Source of the DNA: an uncultured Oscillibacter sp.
GTDB taxonomy: Bacteria > Bacillota > Clostridia > Oscillospirales > Oscillospiraceae
Length of the DNA stretch: 7,774 bases
Assembly: GCF_910579365.1 (NCBI RefSeq)
Contig: NZ_CAJTUX010000091.1
Span: 1-7,774 of the forward strand
Direction of reading: 5' to 3'
Shown: positions 1 to 7,365 of the stretch, piece after piece
Layout: every line of letters begins with the position of its first letter
Numbering within the stretch: the first letter of the stretch is position 1
The notes under the pieces: generated by a model
Told to the model about the DNA's origin: nothing
Database searches by the model: none
What the model saw: the letters and a program-made list of their open reading frames with translations, nothing else
Program-made: the position numbers and the translations under genes

Positions 1-273
1 CACCGGGCGGGGGACAAATTGGCCGTCCAGCTCGTACAGCCCCTGGTACACCAGCCCCGTCAGGTCCTGGTTGACCTGGCTGGCGCCGGTGAGGGGGTGG
101 AGGGAGGCGGCGGGGTCGTAGCCCAGGCTGAACCGGGCCGCCTCCGGGGCCTGGCTGGGGGCGGCGGAGGGGGTGGGCGAAGCGGAGGGAGCGGGCGCCG
201 GATCCTCCGGGCCGCAGCCCAAAAGGCTCAGCCCCAGGCAGGCCGCCAGCAGCAGGGAGAGCCACCGCCTCAT
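1..273 (-). CDS. Family 5 extracellular solute-binding lipoprotein (peptide/nickel ABC transporter), N-terminal part
   Basis: Only the first 91 residues lie in the window; the gene continues past the left edge. The protein opens with a lipoprotein signal peptide: MRRW, a hydrophobic Leu/Ala stretch, then the lipobox LLGC with the lipidated cysteine at residue 20. A linker rich in Ala, Pro and Ser (about residues 21-45) would tether the domain to the outer face of the membrane. The fold then begins with FSLGYDPAASLHPLTG (about 48-63) and NQDLTGLVYQGLYELDG, which match the start of SBP_bac_5 proteins such as OppA/DppA: a 'NPltg' turn followed by the 'YegL' helix. Members usually bind oligopeptides or similar ligands for an ABC importer; the ligand cannot be read from this part. 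The start is fixed by the ATGA overlap with the pgeF stop, which implies translational coupling. No permease genes are visible, so they may lie to the left or elsewhere. Confidence 0.82.
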   Translation of the reverse strand, partial: MRRWLSLLLAACLGLSLLGCGPEDPAPAPSASPTPSAAPSQAPEAARFSLGYDPAASLHPLTGASQVNQDLTGLVYQGLYELDGQFVPRPV

Positions 274-1082
274 ACCAGCTGGACGGCGGCGGCCATGGAT
301 CCCCGGTTGGTGCCCAGCTTCCGGTGGCTCCAGAACAGGTCGGAGCGGCAGGCGGTGCAGATATCGCTGACGGCGATGTGGGCCGGGTCCAGCCCGGCCT
401 GCTCCAGGCGCATGGCGTTGATGCCCTTCAGATCCACGGAAAACTTGCCGTTGGCCTTAATCTTAATGTGCTGGAGGACGGCGGTGGACAGCGCGGCGGT
501 CATGGCGTTGGGCACGTCCTCGTGGGTCTCGAAGCAGTCGGGGCCGATGCCCGGGCCGATGGCGGCCAGGATGTCCCCCCGGTCGCAGCCGTACACCGTC
601 TCCATCCGCTGGACGGCGGCGGTGGCGATGCCCGCGGCGGTGCCCCGCCAGCCCGCGTGGACGGCGGCGATCACCCGGCGCACCGGGTCGTAAAACAGGA
701 TGGGGATGCAGTCGGCGGAGTACACCACCAGCGCCACCCCGGGCAGGTCGGTCATCAGGCCGTCCGCCTCATAGGGGGGCTTGCCGCAGGGGTCGGGCCT
801 CACGTCGGCGGTGGTGACGGTGCGCACCGCGCCGCCGTGGACCTGGTTGGTGACGGCGATCCTGCCGCCCTCCGCGCCCACGGCCTGGAAAAAGCGGCGG
901 TAGTTCTCCCGGACGTGGTCGGGGTCGTCCCCCCGGCCCACGCCCAAATTCAGGGACTCCCACATCCCCTGGGACACGCCGCCCAGGCGGGTGGAGAAGC
1001 CGTGGGCCGCGCCCCCGGCGGCGGCGATGCCGTCGGACTGGAAAAAGACGACGCCGTTTTGGGTCTGCTCGATGATGTTCAT
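270..1082 (-). CDS. pgeF: Peptidoglycan editing factor PgeF (YfiH/laccase-domain family)
   Basis: A 270 aa protein of the YfiH family. Its E. coli member was shown to remove wrongly incorporated residues (L-Ser in place of L-Ala) from muropeptide precursors, and relatives have purine nucleoside or polyphenol oxidase activity. The three metal-binding residues of the family are visible: His82 in NQVHGG, Cys125 in YSADCIPILFYD, and His142 in AAVHAGWRGT. Other family blocks are HGFSTRLGGVSQGMWESLNLG (about 27-47), IGPGIGPDCFE (175-185) and DICTACRSDLFWSHR (240-253). The length is usual for a complete member and the protein is presumably cytoplasmic. The start at 1082 is chosen because AAAGGAG ends six to seven bases upstream; an in-frame extension to 1235 runs into the intergenic repeat and has no family similarity. 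The gene lies downstream of secA on the same strand and overlaps the lipoprotein start by four bases. I see no strong separate promoter, only a weak TTGCGG / CATAAA pair just upstream. Confidence 0.94.
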   Translation of the reverse strand: MNIIEQTQNGVVFFQSDGIAAAGGAAHGFSTRLGGVSQGMWESLNLGVGRGDDPDHVRENYRRFFQAVGAEGGRIAVTNQVHGGAVRTVTTADVRPDPCGKPPYEADGLMTDLPGVALVVYSADCIPILFYDPVRRVIAAVHAGWRGTAAGIATAAVQRMETVYGCDRGDILAAIGPGIGPDCFETHEDVPNAMTAALSTAVLQHIKIKANGKFSVDLKGINAMRLEQAGLDPAHIAVSDICTACRSDLFWSHRKLGTNRGSMAAAVQLV

Positions 1083-1085
1083 AAG
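1083..1085 (-). other. Start of the pgeF leader; ribosome binding site lies at about 1088-1094
   Basis: Reading the minus strand, the leader ends AAAGGAGAGCTT and is followed directly by ATG at 1082-1080. This near-consensus Shine-Dalgarno sequence decides the pgeF start against the longer in-frame ORF. Confidence 0.6.
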
Positions 1086-1149
1086 CTCTCCTTTATGGAT
1101 GAAATCCCTATGCCGCAAGATGGCTTCAGGCAGGAGGAATGGCGGAATG

Positions 1150-1300
1150 CCCTCCACCCACAGGGGGAAGGGGGCGGGTGAGGGGGCGTCCGTACAGCGC
1201 ACCCGTCCTCCAAATTTGGACACAGCGCGCACCACCTGTCCGCACCCTCATCCGTCACCGCCTGCGGCGGTGCCACCTTCCCCCTTGCAGGGGGAAGGCT
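1150..1300. repeat. Intergenic fold-back repeat (REP/MITE-like) between secA and pgeF
   Basis: This stretch fills most of the 228 bp spacer and is dense in symmetry. Two perfect hairpins stand at the secA side: CACCGCC-TGC-GGCGGTG at 1256-1272 and CCTTCCCCCT-TGC-AGGGGGAAGG at 1276-1298. A long-range inverted repeat joins the two ends: the complement of 1163-1184 (GGGGGAAGG...GTGAGGG) matches CCCTCATCCG at 1245-1254 plus CACCTTCCCCC at 1274-1284, with the first hairpin present on one arm only. Between the arms are a perfect 12-base palindrome TCCAAATTTGGA (1209-1220) and two imperfect direct copies of an ACAGCGC...CC(T)GTCC unit (1194-1208 and 1222-1241). No protein is encoded. I recall similar CCTTCCCCC/GGGGGAAGG units as dispersed repeats in gut Clostridia, but copy number cannot be seen from one window. 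Confidence 0.6.
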
Positions 1301-1310
1301 TGGCGCATAC

Positions 1311-4064
1311 TCAAACGTCCTTATGGTACTCCGGGCAGGTGCACTTTTTCCACTTCAGGCCCGAGCCGCAGGGGCAGGGGTCGTTGCGGCCGATCTTGGC
1401 GGCCTTCTTCACCGGCTGCTTCTTCACGGTGCCGTCCGCCCCGCCGGACTGTCCGGTGACCTTGGCCACCCGCTCCCGGCGCAGCTCCTCGTTGGTCTTG
1501 AGCCGCACGGTGAACAGCCGCCGCAGGGTCTCCTCCTGGATGGCGTTGATCATCTGCTCGAACATATCGAAGCCTTCCCGCTTGTACTCCACCACCGGGT
1601 CGGACTGGCCGTAGGCCCGCAGGCCGATGCCCTGGCGCAGCTCGGTCATGGCGTCGATGTGGTCCATCCAGTACTCGTCCACCACCCGGAGCATAATGAC
1701 CCGCTCCAGCTCCCGCATGATGGGGGTGGTGATCTCCGCCTCCTTGGCCTCGTAGAAACTCTCGGCGGCAGCGATAAAGGCCTGGTCAAGCTCCTCCTGC
1801 CCCTTCTGGGCCGCCTCCGTCTCCGAAATGTTCACCGCGCCCTTGGCGAAGTACATGCCCTCAAGTCCCCGGAGCATCTCCCGGTATCCGGCGGCGTCCA
1901 GATGCTGGTGCTCGCCGAAGGACAGCCCCACGTGGTTGCTGATGGAGGTGCGCATCATGTTCAGCACAGTGTCCTTGATGTCCATGCCGTCCAGTACCTG
2001 GCGGCGCTGCCCGTAAATCAGCTCCCGCTGCTTGTTCATCACATCGTCGTACTCCAGCACGGATTTCCGGGACTGGAAATTCCGGGACTCCACGGTGGTC
2101 TGGGCGTTCTCAATGGCCTTGGTCAGCATCCGGTTCTCAATGGGCGTGTCCTCGTCCAGATCGAAGCGCTCCATCATATTGGTAATCCGGTCCCCGCCGA
2201 AGAGGCGCATCAGGTCGTCCTCCAGGGAGATATAGAACCGGGTCTCGCCGGGGTCGCCCTGGCGGCCGGCACGGCCCCGGAGCTGGTTGTCAATCCGGCG
2301 GGACTCGTGGCGCTCCGTGCCGATGATGAACAGGCCTCCGGCCTCCCGGACCTGATCCGCCTCGCTGGCAATCTCCGCCTTGTGCTGGGCCAGCTTCTCC
2401 GCAAAGAGCTTCCGCGCCTCCAGGATTTCCTGGTTGTCGGTATCGGCGTAGCCAGTGGCGTCGGTAATCACCTCGTCAGAGTAGCCCGCCTTGGTCAGGT
2501 CCGCCCGGGCCAGATACTCGGCGTTGCCTCCCAGCATGATATCGGTGCCGCGGCCCGCCATGTTGGTGGCCACGGTGACGGCCCCCAGCTTGCCCGCCTG
2601 GGCAACGATCTCCGCCTCCTTCTCGTGGTTCTTGGCGTTGAGGAGGTTGTGCTTGATGCCCTCCCGGGCCAGGAGCTTGCTGAGAAGCTCGTTTTTCTCA
2701 ATGGACACGGTGCCCACCAGGACCGGCTGGCCCTTCTCATGGCACTCCTTGATCTGCTGGATCACGGCCCGGAACTTCCCCGCCTCCGTCTTGTAGACCA
2801 CGTCATGGTGGTCGTCTCTCTGGTTGGGGCGGTTGGTGGGAATCTCGATGATGTCCAGGTTGTAGATGGTGCCGAACTCCTCCTGCTCCGTCATGGCCGT
2901 TCCGGTCATGCCGGAGAGCTTGTCGTAAAGCCGGAAATAGTTCTGGAAGGTGATGGTGGCCAGGGTCCGGTTCTCACTGTTGACGTTGACATGCTCCTTA
3001 GCCTCGATGGCCTGGTGGAGGCCGTTGGAATACCGCCGGCCAAACATGAGGCGGCCGGTGAACTCGTCCACGATAATGACTTCGCCGTCCTTCACCACAT
3101 AGTCGATGTCCCGCTTCATGGTGCCGTGGGCCTTGAGGGCCTGATTGATATGGTGGCTGATGGTGGAATTGGAGGGGTCGGAGAGATTCTCCACATGGAA
3201 ATACTCCTCCGCCTTGGCGATGCCCCGGGCGGTGAGGGTGGCGGTTTTGGCCTTCTCGTCCACCACGTAATCCGCGTCGATGTCGGCGGCCTCTTCCTCT
3301 TTATTGTCCACCTGGACCACCACCTGCTTTTTGAGCTTGGACACAAACATCTCCGTCATATCGTACATCTGGGTGGACTTCTCCCCCTGGCCGGAGATGA
3401 TGAGGGGCGTCCGGGCCTCGTCGATGAGGATGGAGTCCACCTCGTCCACGATGGCGAAGGCATGACCCCGCTGGACCAGCTCCGAGGCGTAGATGCACAT
3501 ATTGTCCCGGAGGTAGTCGAAGCCCATCTCGTTGTTGGTGCCGTAGGTGATATCGGCGGCATAAGCCTCCTGGCGCTGCTTGGAAGTCAGGCCGTGGACG
3601 ATGAGGCCCACCTTCAGCCCCAGGAAGCGGTGAACCTTGCCCATCCACTCCGAGTCACGCTTGGCCAGGTAGTCGTTGACAGTGACGATGTGGACGCCCT
3701 TCCCCGCCAGAGCGTTGAGATAGGCGGGCAGAGTGGCCACCAGCGTCTTGCCCTCGCCGGTCTTCATCTCGGCGATCCGGCCCTGGTGAAGGACGATGCC
3801 GCCCACCAGCTGCACCCGGTAGGGCCTGAGACCCAATACCCGGTCCGACGCCTCCCGAACGGTGGCGAAGGCCTCCGGAAGGATGTCGTCCAGCGTCTCT
3901 CCGTTTGCAAGGCGCTCCTGGAATTCCGCCGTCTTCGCCTGAAGCTGGGCATCTGTCATGGCCTTGTAATCGTTGGCCATAGACTCAATTTTGTCCACGA
4001 TGGGGTAAATGGATTTCAGTTCCCGGGAGCTGTAGTCGCCGAAAATTTTCTGCATCAGACCCAT
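1311..4064 (-). CDS. secA: Preprotein translocase ATPase SecA
   Basis: SecA drives export of unfolded preproteins through SecYEG by ATP hydrolysis at the inner face of the membrane. The 917 aa product is complete. In order: N-terminal MGLMQKIFGDYSSREL; nucleotide-binding domain 1 with Walker A MKTGEGKT (100-107) and Walker B VDEVDS (206-211); the preprotein-binding domain (about 225-365) with GTMKRDIDYVV and IVDEFTGR; LSGMTGTA (383-390); nucleotide-binding domain 2 with GTVSIEKNE (451-459), ATNMAGRGTDI (499-509) and the arginine-finger region GRAGRQGDPGE (597-607); a roughly 60-residue insert (about 515-575) of the kind seen outside proteobacteria; helical scaffold/two-helix finger (about 785-840, RVVDEYWMDHIDAM); and a C-terminal Lys-rich linker with zinc motif C897, C899, C908. 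The start at 4064 is chosen because it gives the standard MGL...KIFG beginning and has GAAAGGAAG 12 bases upstream; ATG at 4055 is an alternative. A longer frame to 4169 includes the promoter. Transcription is probably from the promoter at 4141-4169. Confidence 0.98.
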   Translation of the reverse strand: MGLMQKIFGDYSSRELKSIYPIVDKIESMANDYKAMTDAQLQAKTAEFQERLANGETLDDILPEAFATVREASDRVLGLRPYRVQLVGGIVLHQGRIAEMKTGEGKTLVATLPAYLNALAGKGVHIVTVNDYLAKRDSEWMGKVHRFLGLKVGLIVHGLTSKQRQEAYAADITYGTNNEMGFDYLRDNMCIYASELVQRGHAFAIVDEVDSILIDEARTPLIISGQGEKSTQMYDMTEMFVSKLKKQVVVQVDNKEEEAADIDADYVVDEKAKTATLTARGIAKAEEYFHVENLSDPSNSTISHHINQALKAHGTMKRDIDYVVKDGEVIIVDEFTGRLMFGRRYSNGLHQAIEAKEHVNVNSENRTLATITFQNYFRLYDKLSGMTGTAMTEQEEFGTIYNLDIIEIPTNRPNQRDDHHDVVYKTEAGKFRAVIQQIKECHEKGQPVLVGTVSIEKNELLSKLLAREGIKHNLLNAKNHEKEAEIVAQAGKLGAVTVATNMAGRGTDIMLGGNAEYLARADLTKAGYSDEVITDATGYADTDNQEILEARKLFAEKLAQHKAEIASEADQVREAGGLFIIGTERHESRRIDNQLRGRAGRQGDPGETRFYISLEDDLMRLFGGDRITNMMERFDLDEDTPIENRMLTKAIENAQTTVESRNFQSRKSVLEYDDVMNKQRELIYGQRRQVLDGMDIKDTVLNMMRTSISNHVGLSFGEHQHLDAAGYREMLRGLEGMYFAKGAVNISETEAAQKGQEELDQAFIAAAESFYEAKEAEITTPIMRELERVIMLRVVDEYWMDHIDAMTELRQGIGLRAYGQSDPVVEYKREGFDMFEQMINAIQEETLRRLFTVRLKTNEELRRERVAKVTGQSGGADGTVKKQPVKKAAKIGRNDPCPCGSGLKWKKCTCPEYHKDV

Positions 4065-4095
4065 GATCGTTTGAAACTTCCTTTCTGATTTCAAG

Positions 4096-4112
4096 CTTCC
4101 CCAAGGGGGAAG
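4096..4112 (-). promoter_or_regulatory. Hairpin in the secA 5' leader
   Basis: CTTCCCC-AAG-GGGGAAG is a perfect 7 bp inverted repeat with a three-base loop. It lies in the predicted secA transcript, about 12 bases upstream of the Shine-Dalgarno sequence (4077-4085). On the minus strand it is preceded by TTTTTAT rather than followed by a U tract, so it is not an intrinsic terminator for secA. It could modulate translation or RNA stability; no function is demonstrated by the sequence. Confidence 0.4.
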
Positions 4113-4140
4113 ATAAAAATATTCATAGAAAAACAAGCAT

Positions 4141-4169
4141 AGCTTACCACAGTTTTCCCTGGAATGCAA
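4141..4169 (-). promoter_or_regulatory. Predicted sigma-A-type promoter for secA
   Basis: On the minus strand the -35 box TTGCAT (4169-4164) and the -10 box TAAGCT (4146-4141) are separated by 17 bases. The -10 is preceded by TGG, giving an extended -10. A run of seven T on this strand (4194-4188) sits about 20 bases upstream and could act as an UP-like element. Predicted initiation is near 4134, leaving a leader of about 70 bases. The -10 hexamer matches the consensus only partly. Confidence 0.5.
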
Positions 4170-4312
4170 AGGAAATCGGGAATCTCCAAAAAAAGTTCAC
4201 AAAACGGCCGCCGTTCCCCGCCCGGCGGCTTTCCCACACCGCCGCCCTCCCCCGCCGCCTCCGCACAGATCTGTTCTCTCACTGGACGTTTCCTCCAAGT
4301 CCGGCAAAAAAA
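4170..4312. other. Central part of the divergent intergenic region, no gene seen
   Basis: The secA-nuclease gap (4065-4399) has no plausible gene. Its centre is strongly C-rich on the plus strand (4239-4264), so the minus strand carries several closely spaced G runs. A small inverted repeat AACGG-CCG-CCGTT lies at about 4203-4215. Seven-A runs at 4188-4194 and 4306-4312 flank the two promoters. I find no recognised operator or riboswitch. Confidence 0.5.
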
Positions 4313-4324
4313 TTGGTTTGCTCA

Positions 4325-4353
4325 TTGTATATTCCGTCGAAATGTGCTATCAT
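4325..4353 (+). promoter_or_regulatory. Predicted sigma-A-type promoter for the nuclease-rlmD operon
   Basis: The -35 box TTGTAT (4325-4330) and the -10 box TATCAT (4348-4353) are spaced by 17 bases, and TGC directly before the -10 makes an extended -10. An A run at 4306-4312 lies upstream of the -35. Predicted initiation is near 4360, about 40 bases before the start codon, with the strong ribosome binding site AAGGAGGA at 4385-4392. Confidence 0.6.
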
Positions 4354-4399
4354 GTTTTTATCAAGACCAGAGGCAGACCATGATAAGGAGGACCCCTAT

Positions 4400-6001
4400 A
4401 TGAAGCTCAGCTTTTACGGCGCGGACCAATGCGTCACCGGCAGCTGCCACTGCCTGGACATCAACGGCAAGCGCATTCTCATCGACTGCGGTTTGCAGCA
4501 GGGCCGGGACGAGGTCAGCAACGGCGAGTTTCCCTTCGCCGCCAATACCATCGACTTCGTGTTGGTAACCCATGCCCACATCGACCACTCCGGCCGGATT
4601 CCCATGCTGATTAAGCAGGGCTTCCAGGGCCGCATTCTCACCACCCGCCTCACCGCCCAGCTGCTGGAGATCATGCTGCTGGACTCCGCCCACATTCAGG
4701 AACAGGACGCGGAGTGGAAAAACCGCAAGGGCGAGCGTTCCGGCTCTCCCAAAACCGAGCCCCTGTACACCGTGGAGGACGCGGAGCGGGTCTCGGAGTT
4801 CATGACCACCTGCGAATACGGCCAGTTCGTCCAGCTGTGCGAGGGGGTGGAGGTGGAGTTCACCGACGCGGGCCATCTCCTGGGCTCCTCGTTCATCATC
4901 ATGGACCTGACGGAAAACGGCGTGAAAAAGAGCATCGTCTTCTCCGGGGACATCGGCAACATCAACCAGCCCGTCATCCGGGACCCCGTGCAGATCACCG
5001 GGGCGGATTATGTGGTGATGGAATCCACCTACGGCGACCGGAACCACCCGGAGAGCTGGGCCTACACCGACAATCTGGCCCGCATCATTGACGAGACCAT
5101 GGCCCGGGGCGGCAATGTCATCATCCCCTCCTTCGCCGTGGGCCGCACGCAGGAGCTGCTGTATTTCATCCGGGAAATCAAAGAGCAGCACATGGTCCGC
5201 TCCTGTCCGGACTTCCCGGTGTACATCGACTCGCCCCTCGCGAAAAAGGCCACCACTATTTTTGACGGCGACCTCCGGGGCTATATGGACCACGACGCGG
5301 TGTGGCTGGTGCGCAAGGGCACCAACATGTTCCGCTTCCCCAACCTCTGCATTACGGAGACCAGCGAGGAGTCCAAGGCCCTGAACGAAGACCGGACCCC
5401 CAAGGTCATCATCTCGGCCTCCGGCATGTGCGACGCGGGCCGCATCCGGCACCACCTGAAGCACAACCTCTGGCGTCCGGAGTGCACGATCCTTTTCGTG
5501 GGCTACCAGGGCGAGGGCACCCTTGGCCGGCAGCTGCTGGAGGGGGCCAAGAGCGTGAAGCTCTTCGGCGAGGAGATCACGGTGCAGGCCCGGCTGGAGA
5601 ACTTCACCGGCCTGAGTTCCCACGCGGACCGGGACCATCTTCTGAAGTGGATTTCCGGTTTCCAGGAGCCCAAGCCCCAGCACGTCTTCGTGGTCCACGG
5701 AGACCGGGAGGTCGCCCCCTTCTTTGCCCAGAAACTCCAGACCATGGGCATCCCCGCCCACGCGCCCCAGTACACCGAGGTTTACGACCTGGCGTCCAAC
5801 ACCATGCTGGAGCGCGGCTACCTGCCGGAGCGGAAGGTCAAGACCGTCAGCGGCTCCAAGGGCACCCCGGCTTACGAGCGTCTGGTGTCCGTGGGCGGAA
5901 TGCTCACCGAGTTCATCAAGCGCAGCCGGGGCCGGGACAACAAGTCCCTGGCCAAGTACGCCGACCAGCTGCGCCAGCTGCTTGAAAAGTGGGAGGCCTG
6001 A
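4400..6001 (+). CDS. Beta-CASP metallo-beta-lactamase-fold RNA-processing nuclease (YSH1/CPSF73-like)
   Basis: A 533 aa probable zinc-dependent ribonuclease of the bacterial YSH1-like group (COG1236), related to Thermus TTHA0252 and the eukaryotic CPSF73 cleavage factor. The metallo-beta-lactamase domain shows the metal ligands THAHIDHSG (His58, His60, Asp62, His63), AGHLLGS (His159) and FSGDIG (Asp184). The beta-CASP insert (about 210-385) begins after motif A in MESTYGDR (Glu208) and includes IPSFAVGRTQELL (242-254) and ISASGMCDAGRI (338-349). The C-terminal RNA-specificity (RMMBL) part has motif B in GLSSHADRD (His408) and motif C in VVHGD (His433). No signal peptide, membrane segment or KH domain is seen, so it is a cytosolic, stand-alone enzyme. 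It lacks the RNase J layout. The start at 4400 is set by AAGGAGGA seven bases upstream. Substrate RNAs are unknown. It is the first gene of an operon with rlmD, 11 bases away, which suggests but does not prove a role linked to rRNA or general RNA metabolism. Confidence 0.93.
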   Translation: MKLSFYGADQCVTGSCHCLDINGKRILIDCGLQQGRDEVSNGEFPFAANTIDFVLVTHAHIDHSGRIPMLIKQGFQGRILTTRLTAQLLEIMLLDSAHIQEQDAEWKNRKGERSGSPKTEPLYTVEDAERVSEFMTTCEYGQFVQLCEGVEVEFTDAGHLLGSSFIIMDLTENGVKKSIVFSGDIGNINQPVIRDPVQITGADYVVMESTYGDRNHPESWAYTDNLARIIDETMARGGNVIIPSFAVGRTQELLYFIREIKEQHMVRSCPDFPVYIDSPLAKKATTIFDGDLRGYMDHDAVWLVRKGTNMFRFPNLCITETSEESKALNEDRTPKVIISASGMCDAGRIRHHLKHNLWRPECTILFVGYQGEGTLGRQLLEGAKSVKLFGEEITVQARLENFTGLSSHADRDHLLKWISGFQEPKPQHVFVVHGDREVAPFFAQKLQTMGIPAHAPQYTEVYDLASNTMLERGYLPERKVKTVSGSKGTPAYERLVSVGGMLTEFIKRSRGRDNKSLAKYADQLRQLLEKWEA

Positions 6002-6012
6002 GCGCCCGACAT

Positions 6013-7365
6013 ATGGAATTGCTGAAGAACGGACAAGTCTATACCGCCCAGGTGGAGGGTTATTCCAGCGAGGGGCCCGGCGTCCTCCGCGTGAACGGCG
6101 CCGTGGTCTTCGTGCCCCAGGCCATCCGGGGGGAGACCATCGATCTGCGGATTACCCGCGTGATGAAAACCCACGCCTTGGGCGAAATCGTGAAAATCCA
6201 CGCGCCCTCCCCGGAGCGGGCCGTCCCCGACTGCCCCTATTTTGGGAAGTGCGGCGGCTGTGATTTCCGGCATTTGAGCTATCAGGAGGAGCTGTGGGCC
6301 AAGCGCCGGCGCGTGCAGGATGCCCTGGCCCGCCTGGGCGGTTCCCAGGTTTCGGTGGAGGAGATTCTGGGGGCGAAAAATCCCAATCATTACCGCAATA
6401 AATGTCAATACCCCGTAGGGCCCCAGGGAGAAATCGGTTTCTTCCAGGCCCGCACGCATCAGGTGGTTCCCGTGGACCGCTGTCTCCTCCAGCCGGAAAT
6501 CTGTGACCGGACCGCCCGGGCCGTGGGCAGCTGGATGAAGCGCTATAAAATCTCCGCCTATGACGAGCGCACCGGCAAAGGTCTGGTCCGGCATATCTAC
6601 ATTCGGACCAACCGGCGGGGAGAGAGTCTTTGCTGCGTGACGGCGGCAGGCCGGAAGCTCCCCCGGGAAGCGGAGCTGGCCGCCCTGGTTCTGGCGGCCG
6701 CGCCAAAAACCGTGGGCGTGGTGCTGAACGTCAACACGAAAAAGGGCAACGTCATTTTGGGGGACCAGTACCGAACCATCTGGGGGCAGAACTTTATCAT
6801 GGACACCCTCTGTGGCCTGGAATTCAAGCTGTCGGTCCCCTCTTTCTATCAGGTGAACCGGGAGCAGGCGGAGATTCTTTACGGCAAGGCGCTGGAATTT
6901 GCCGGCCTGTCCGGAGACGAGACGGCGCTGGACCTATACTGCGGCGCGGGAACCATCACGCTTTGTCTGGCAAGGCATGTAACGCGGGCCATCGGCGCGG
7001 AAATTGTTCCCGCCGCCATTCGGGACGCCAGGGAAAACGCGGAGCGGAACGACGTGAAGAATGTGGAGTTTTTCTGCGGCGACGCGGCGGAAACCGCCGC
7101 CATGCTGGAGGCGCAGGGACTGCGGCCGGATGTGATTACGGTAGACCCGCCCCGGAAGGGCCTCAGCCCCGAGGTTATCGCCTCGGCAGCCGCTATGGGG
7201 CCAAAGCGGATCGTATATGTTTCCTGTGACCCGGCCACGCTGGGTCGGGACGTGAAGCTGTTTGCCGGACACGGCTATCAGGCCGTTCGCGCTGTGGCGG
7301 TGGATATGTTCCCGGGGACGCGGCACGTGGAGACTATTGTGCTGCTACAAAGAGAAAACTTGTAG
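6013..7365 (+). CDS. rlmD: 23S rRNA (uracil-C5)-methyltransferase RlmD/RlmCD (RumA family)
   Basis: A 450 aa SAM-dependent enzyme that makes m5U in 23S rRNA (U1939; Gram-positive RlmCD also modifies U747). Domains in order: N-terminal TRAM RNA-binding domain (about 1-65, with GVLRVNGAVVFVPQAIRGE); a 4Fe-4S cluster site C74-x5-C80-x2-C83 plus C157; a central domain; and the Rossmann methyltransferase domain with SFYQVN (Gln280), SAM-binding LDLYCGAGTITL (306-317), VDPPRKG (377-383), catalytic Cys405 in YVSCDPATLGRD, and the probable general base Glu440 in MFPGTRHVET. All key residues are present. The ATG at 6013 gives the usual family beginning. A GGGAGG lies at 5991-5996, rather far upstream, so translation may be coupled to the nuclease stop at 6001; GTG at 5989 lacks a good binding site. 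The last codons (CTA, CAA, AGA, TTG) are unlike the rest of the gene and may derive from an integrated element. Confidence 0.95.
   Translation: MELLKNGQVYTAQVEGYSSEGPGVLRVNGAVVFVPQAIRGETIDLRITRVMKTHALGEIVKIHAPSPERAVPDCPYFGKCGGCDFRHLSYQEELWAKRRRVQDALARLGGSQVSVEEILGAKNPNHYRNKCQYPVGPQGEIGFFQARTHQVVPVDRCLLQPEICDRTARAVGSWMKRYKISAYDERTGKGLVRHIYIRTNRRGESLCCVTAAGRKLPREAELAALVLAAAPKTVGVVLNVNTKKGNVILGDQYRTIWGQNFIMDTLCGLEFKLSVPSFYQVNREQAEILYGKALEFAGLSGDETALDLYCGAGTITLCLARHVTRAIGAEIVPAAIRDARENAERNDVKNVEFFCGDAAETAAMLEAQGLRPDVITVDPPRKGLSPEVIASAAAMGPKRIVYVSCDPATLGRDVKLFAGHGYQAVRAVAVDMFPGTRHVETIVLLQRENL

Noticed and set aside
324..1181. Plus-strand open frame antisense to pgeF, and another at 19-693
   Set aside because: Gly/Ala/Val-rich or low-complexity products antisense to pgeF and the lipoprotein gene, both of which have clear family motifs.
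1083..1235. N-terminal extension of pgeF by 51 codons
   Set aside because: It reads through the intergenic repeat, has no similarity to the family, and a strong ribosome binding site marks the internal ATG at 1082.
1276..1298. Hairpin after secA as an intrinsic terminator
   Set aside because: No U tract follows the stem on the minus strand; it is better explained as part of the repeat.
1323..4088. A 921-codon open frame on the plus strand across secA
   Set aside because: It is the antisense shadow of a clear, complete secA. GC-rich third positions remove stops on the opposite strand, and its Leu/Val/His-rich product resembles no protein family.
4065..4169. N-terminal extension of SecA by 35 codons
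   Set aside because: It covers the predicted promoter and leader; SecA proteins begin at the MGL...KIFG position.
4361..5761. A 466-codon open frame on the minus strand across the nuclease gene
   Set aside because: Same cause: antisense to a well-supported gene, with an unnatural composition and no motifs.
5989..6012. GTG start for rlmD overlapping the nuclease stop
   Set aside because: No binding site precedes it and the extra eight residues are not part of the TRAM domain; ATG 6013 gives the usual beginning.
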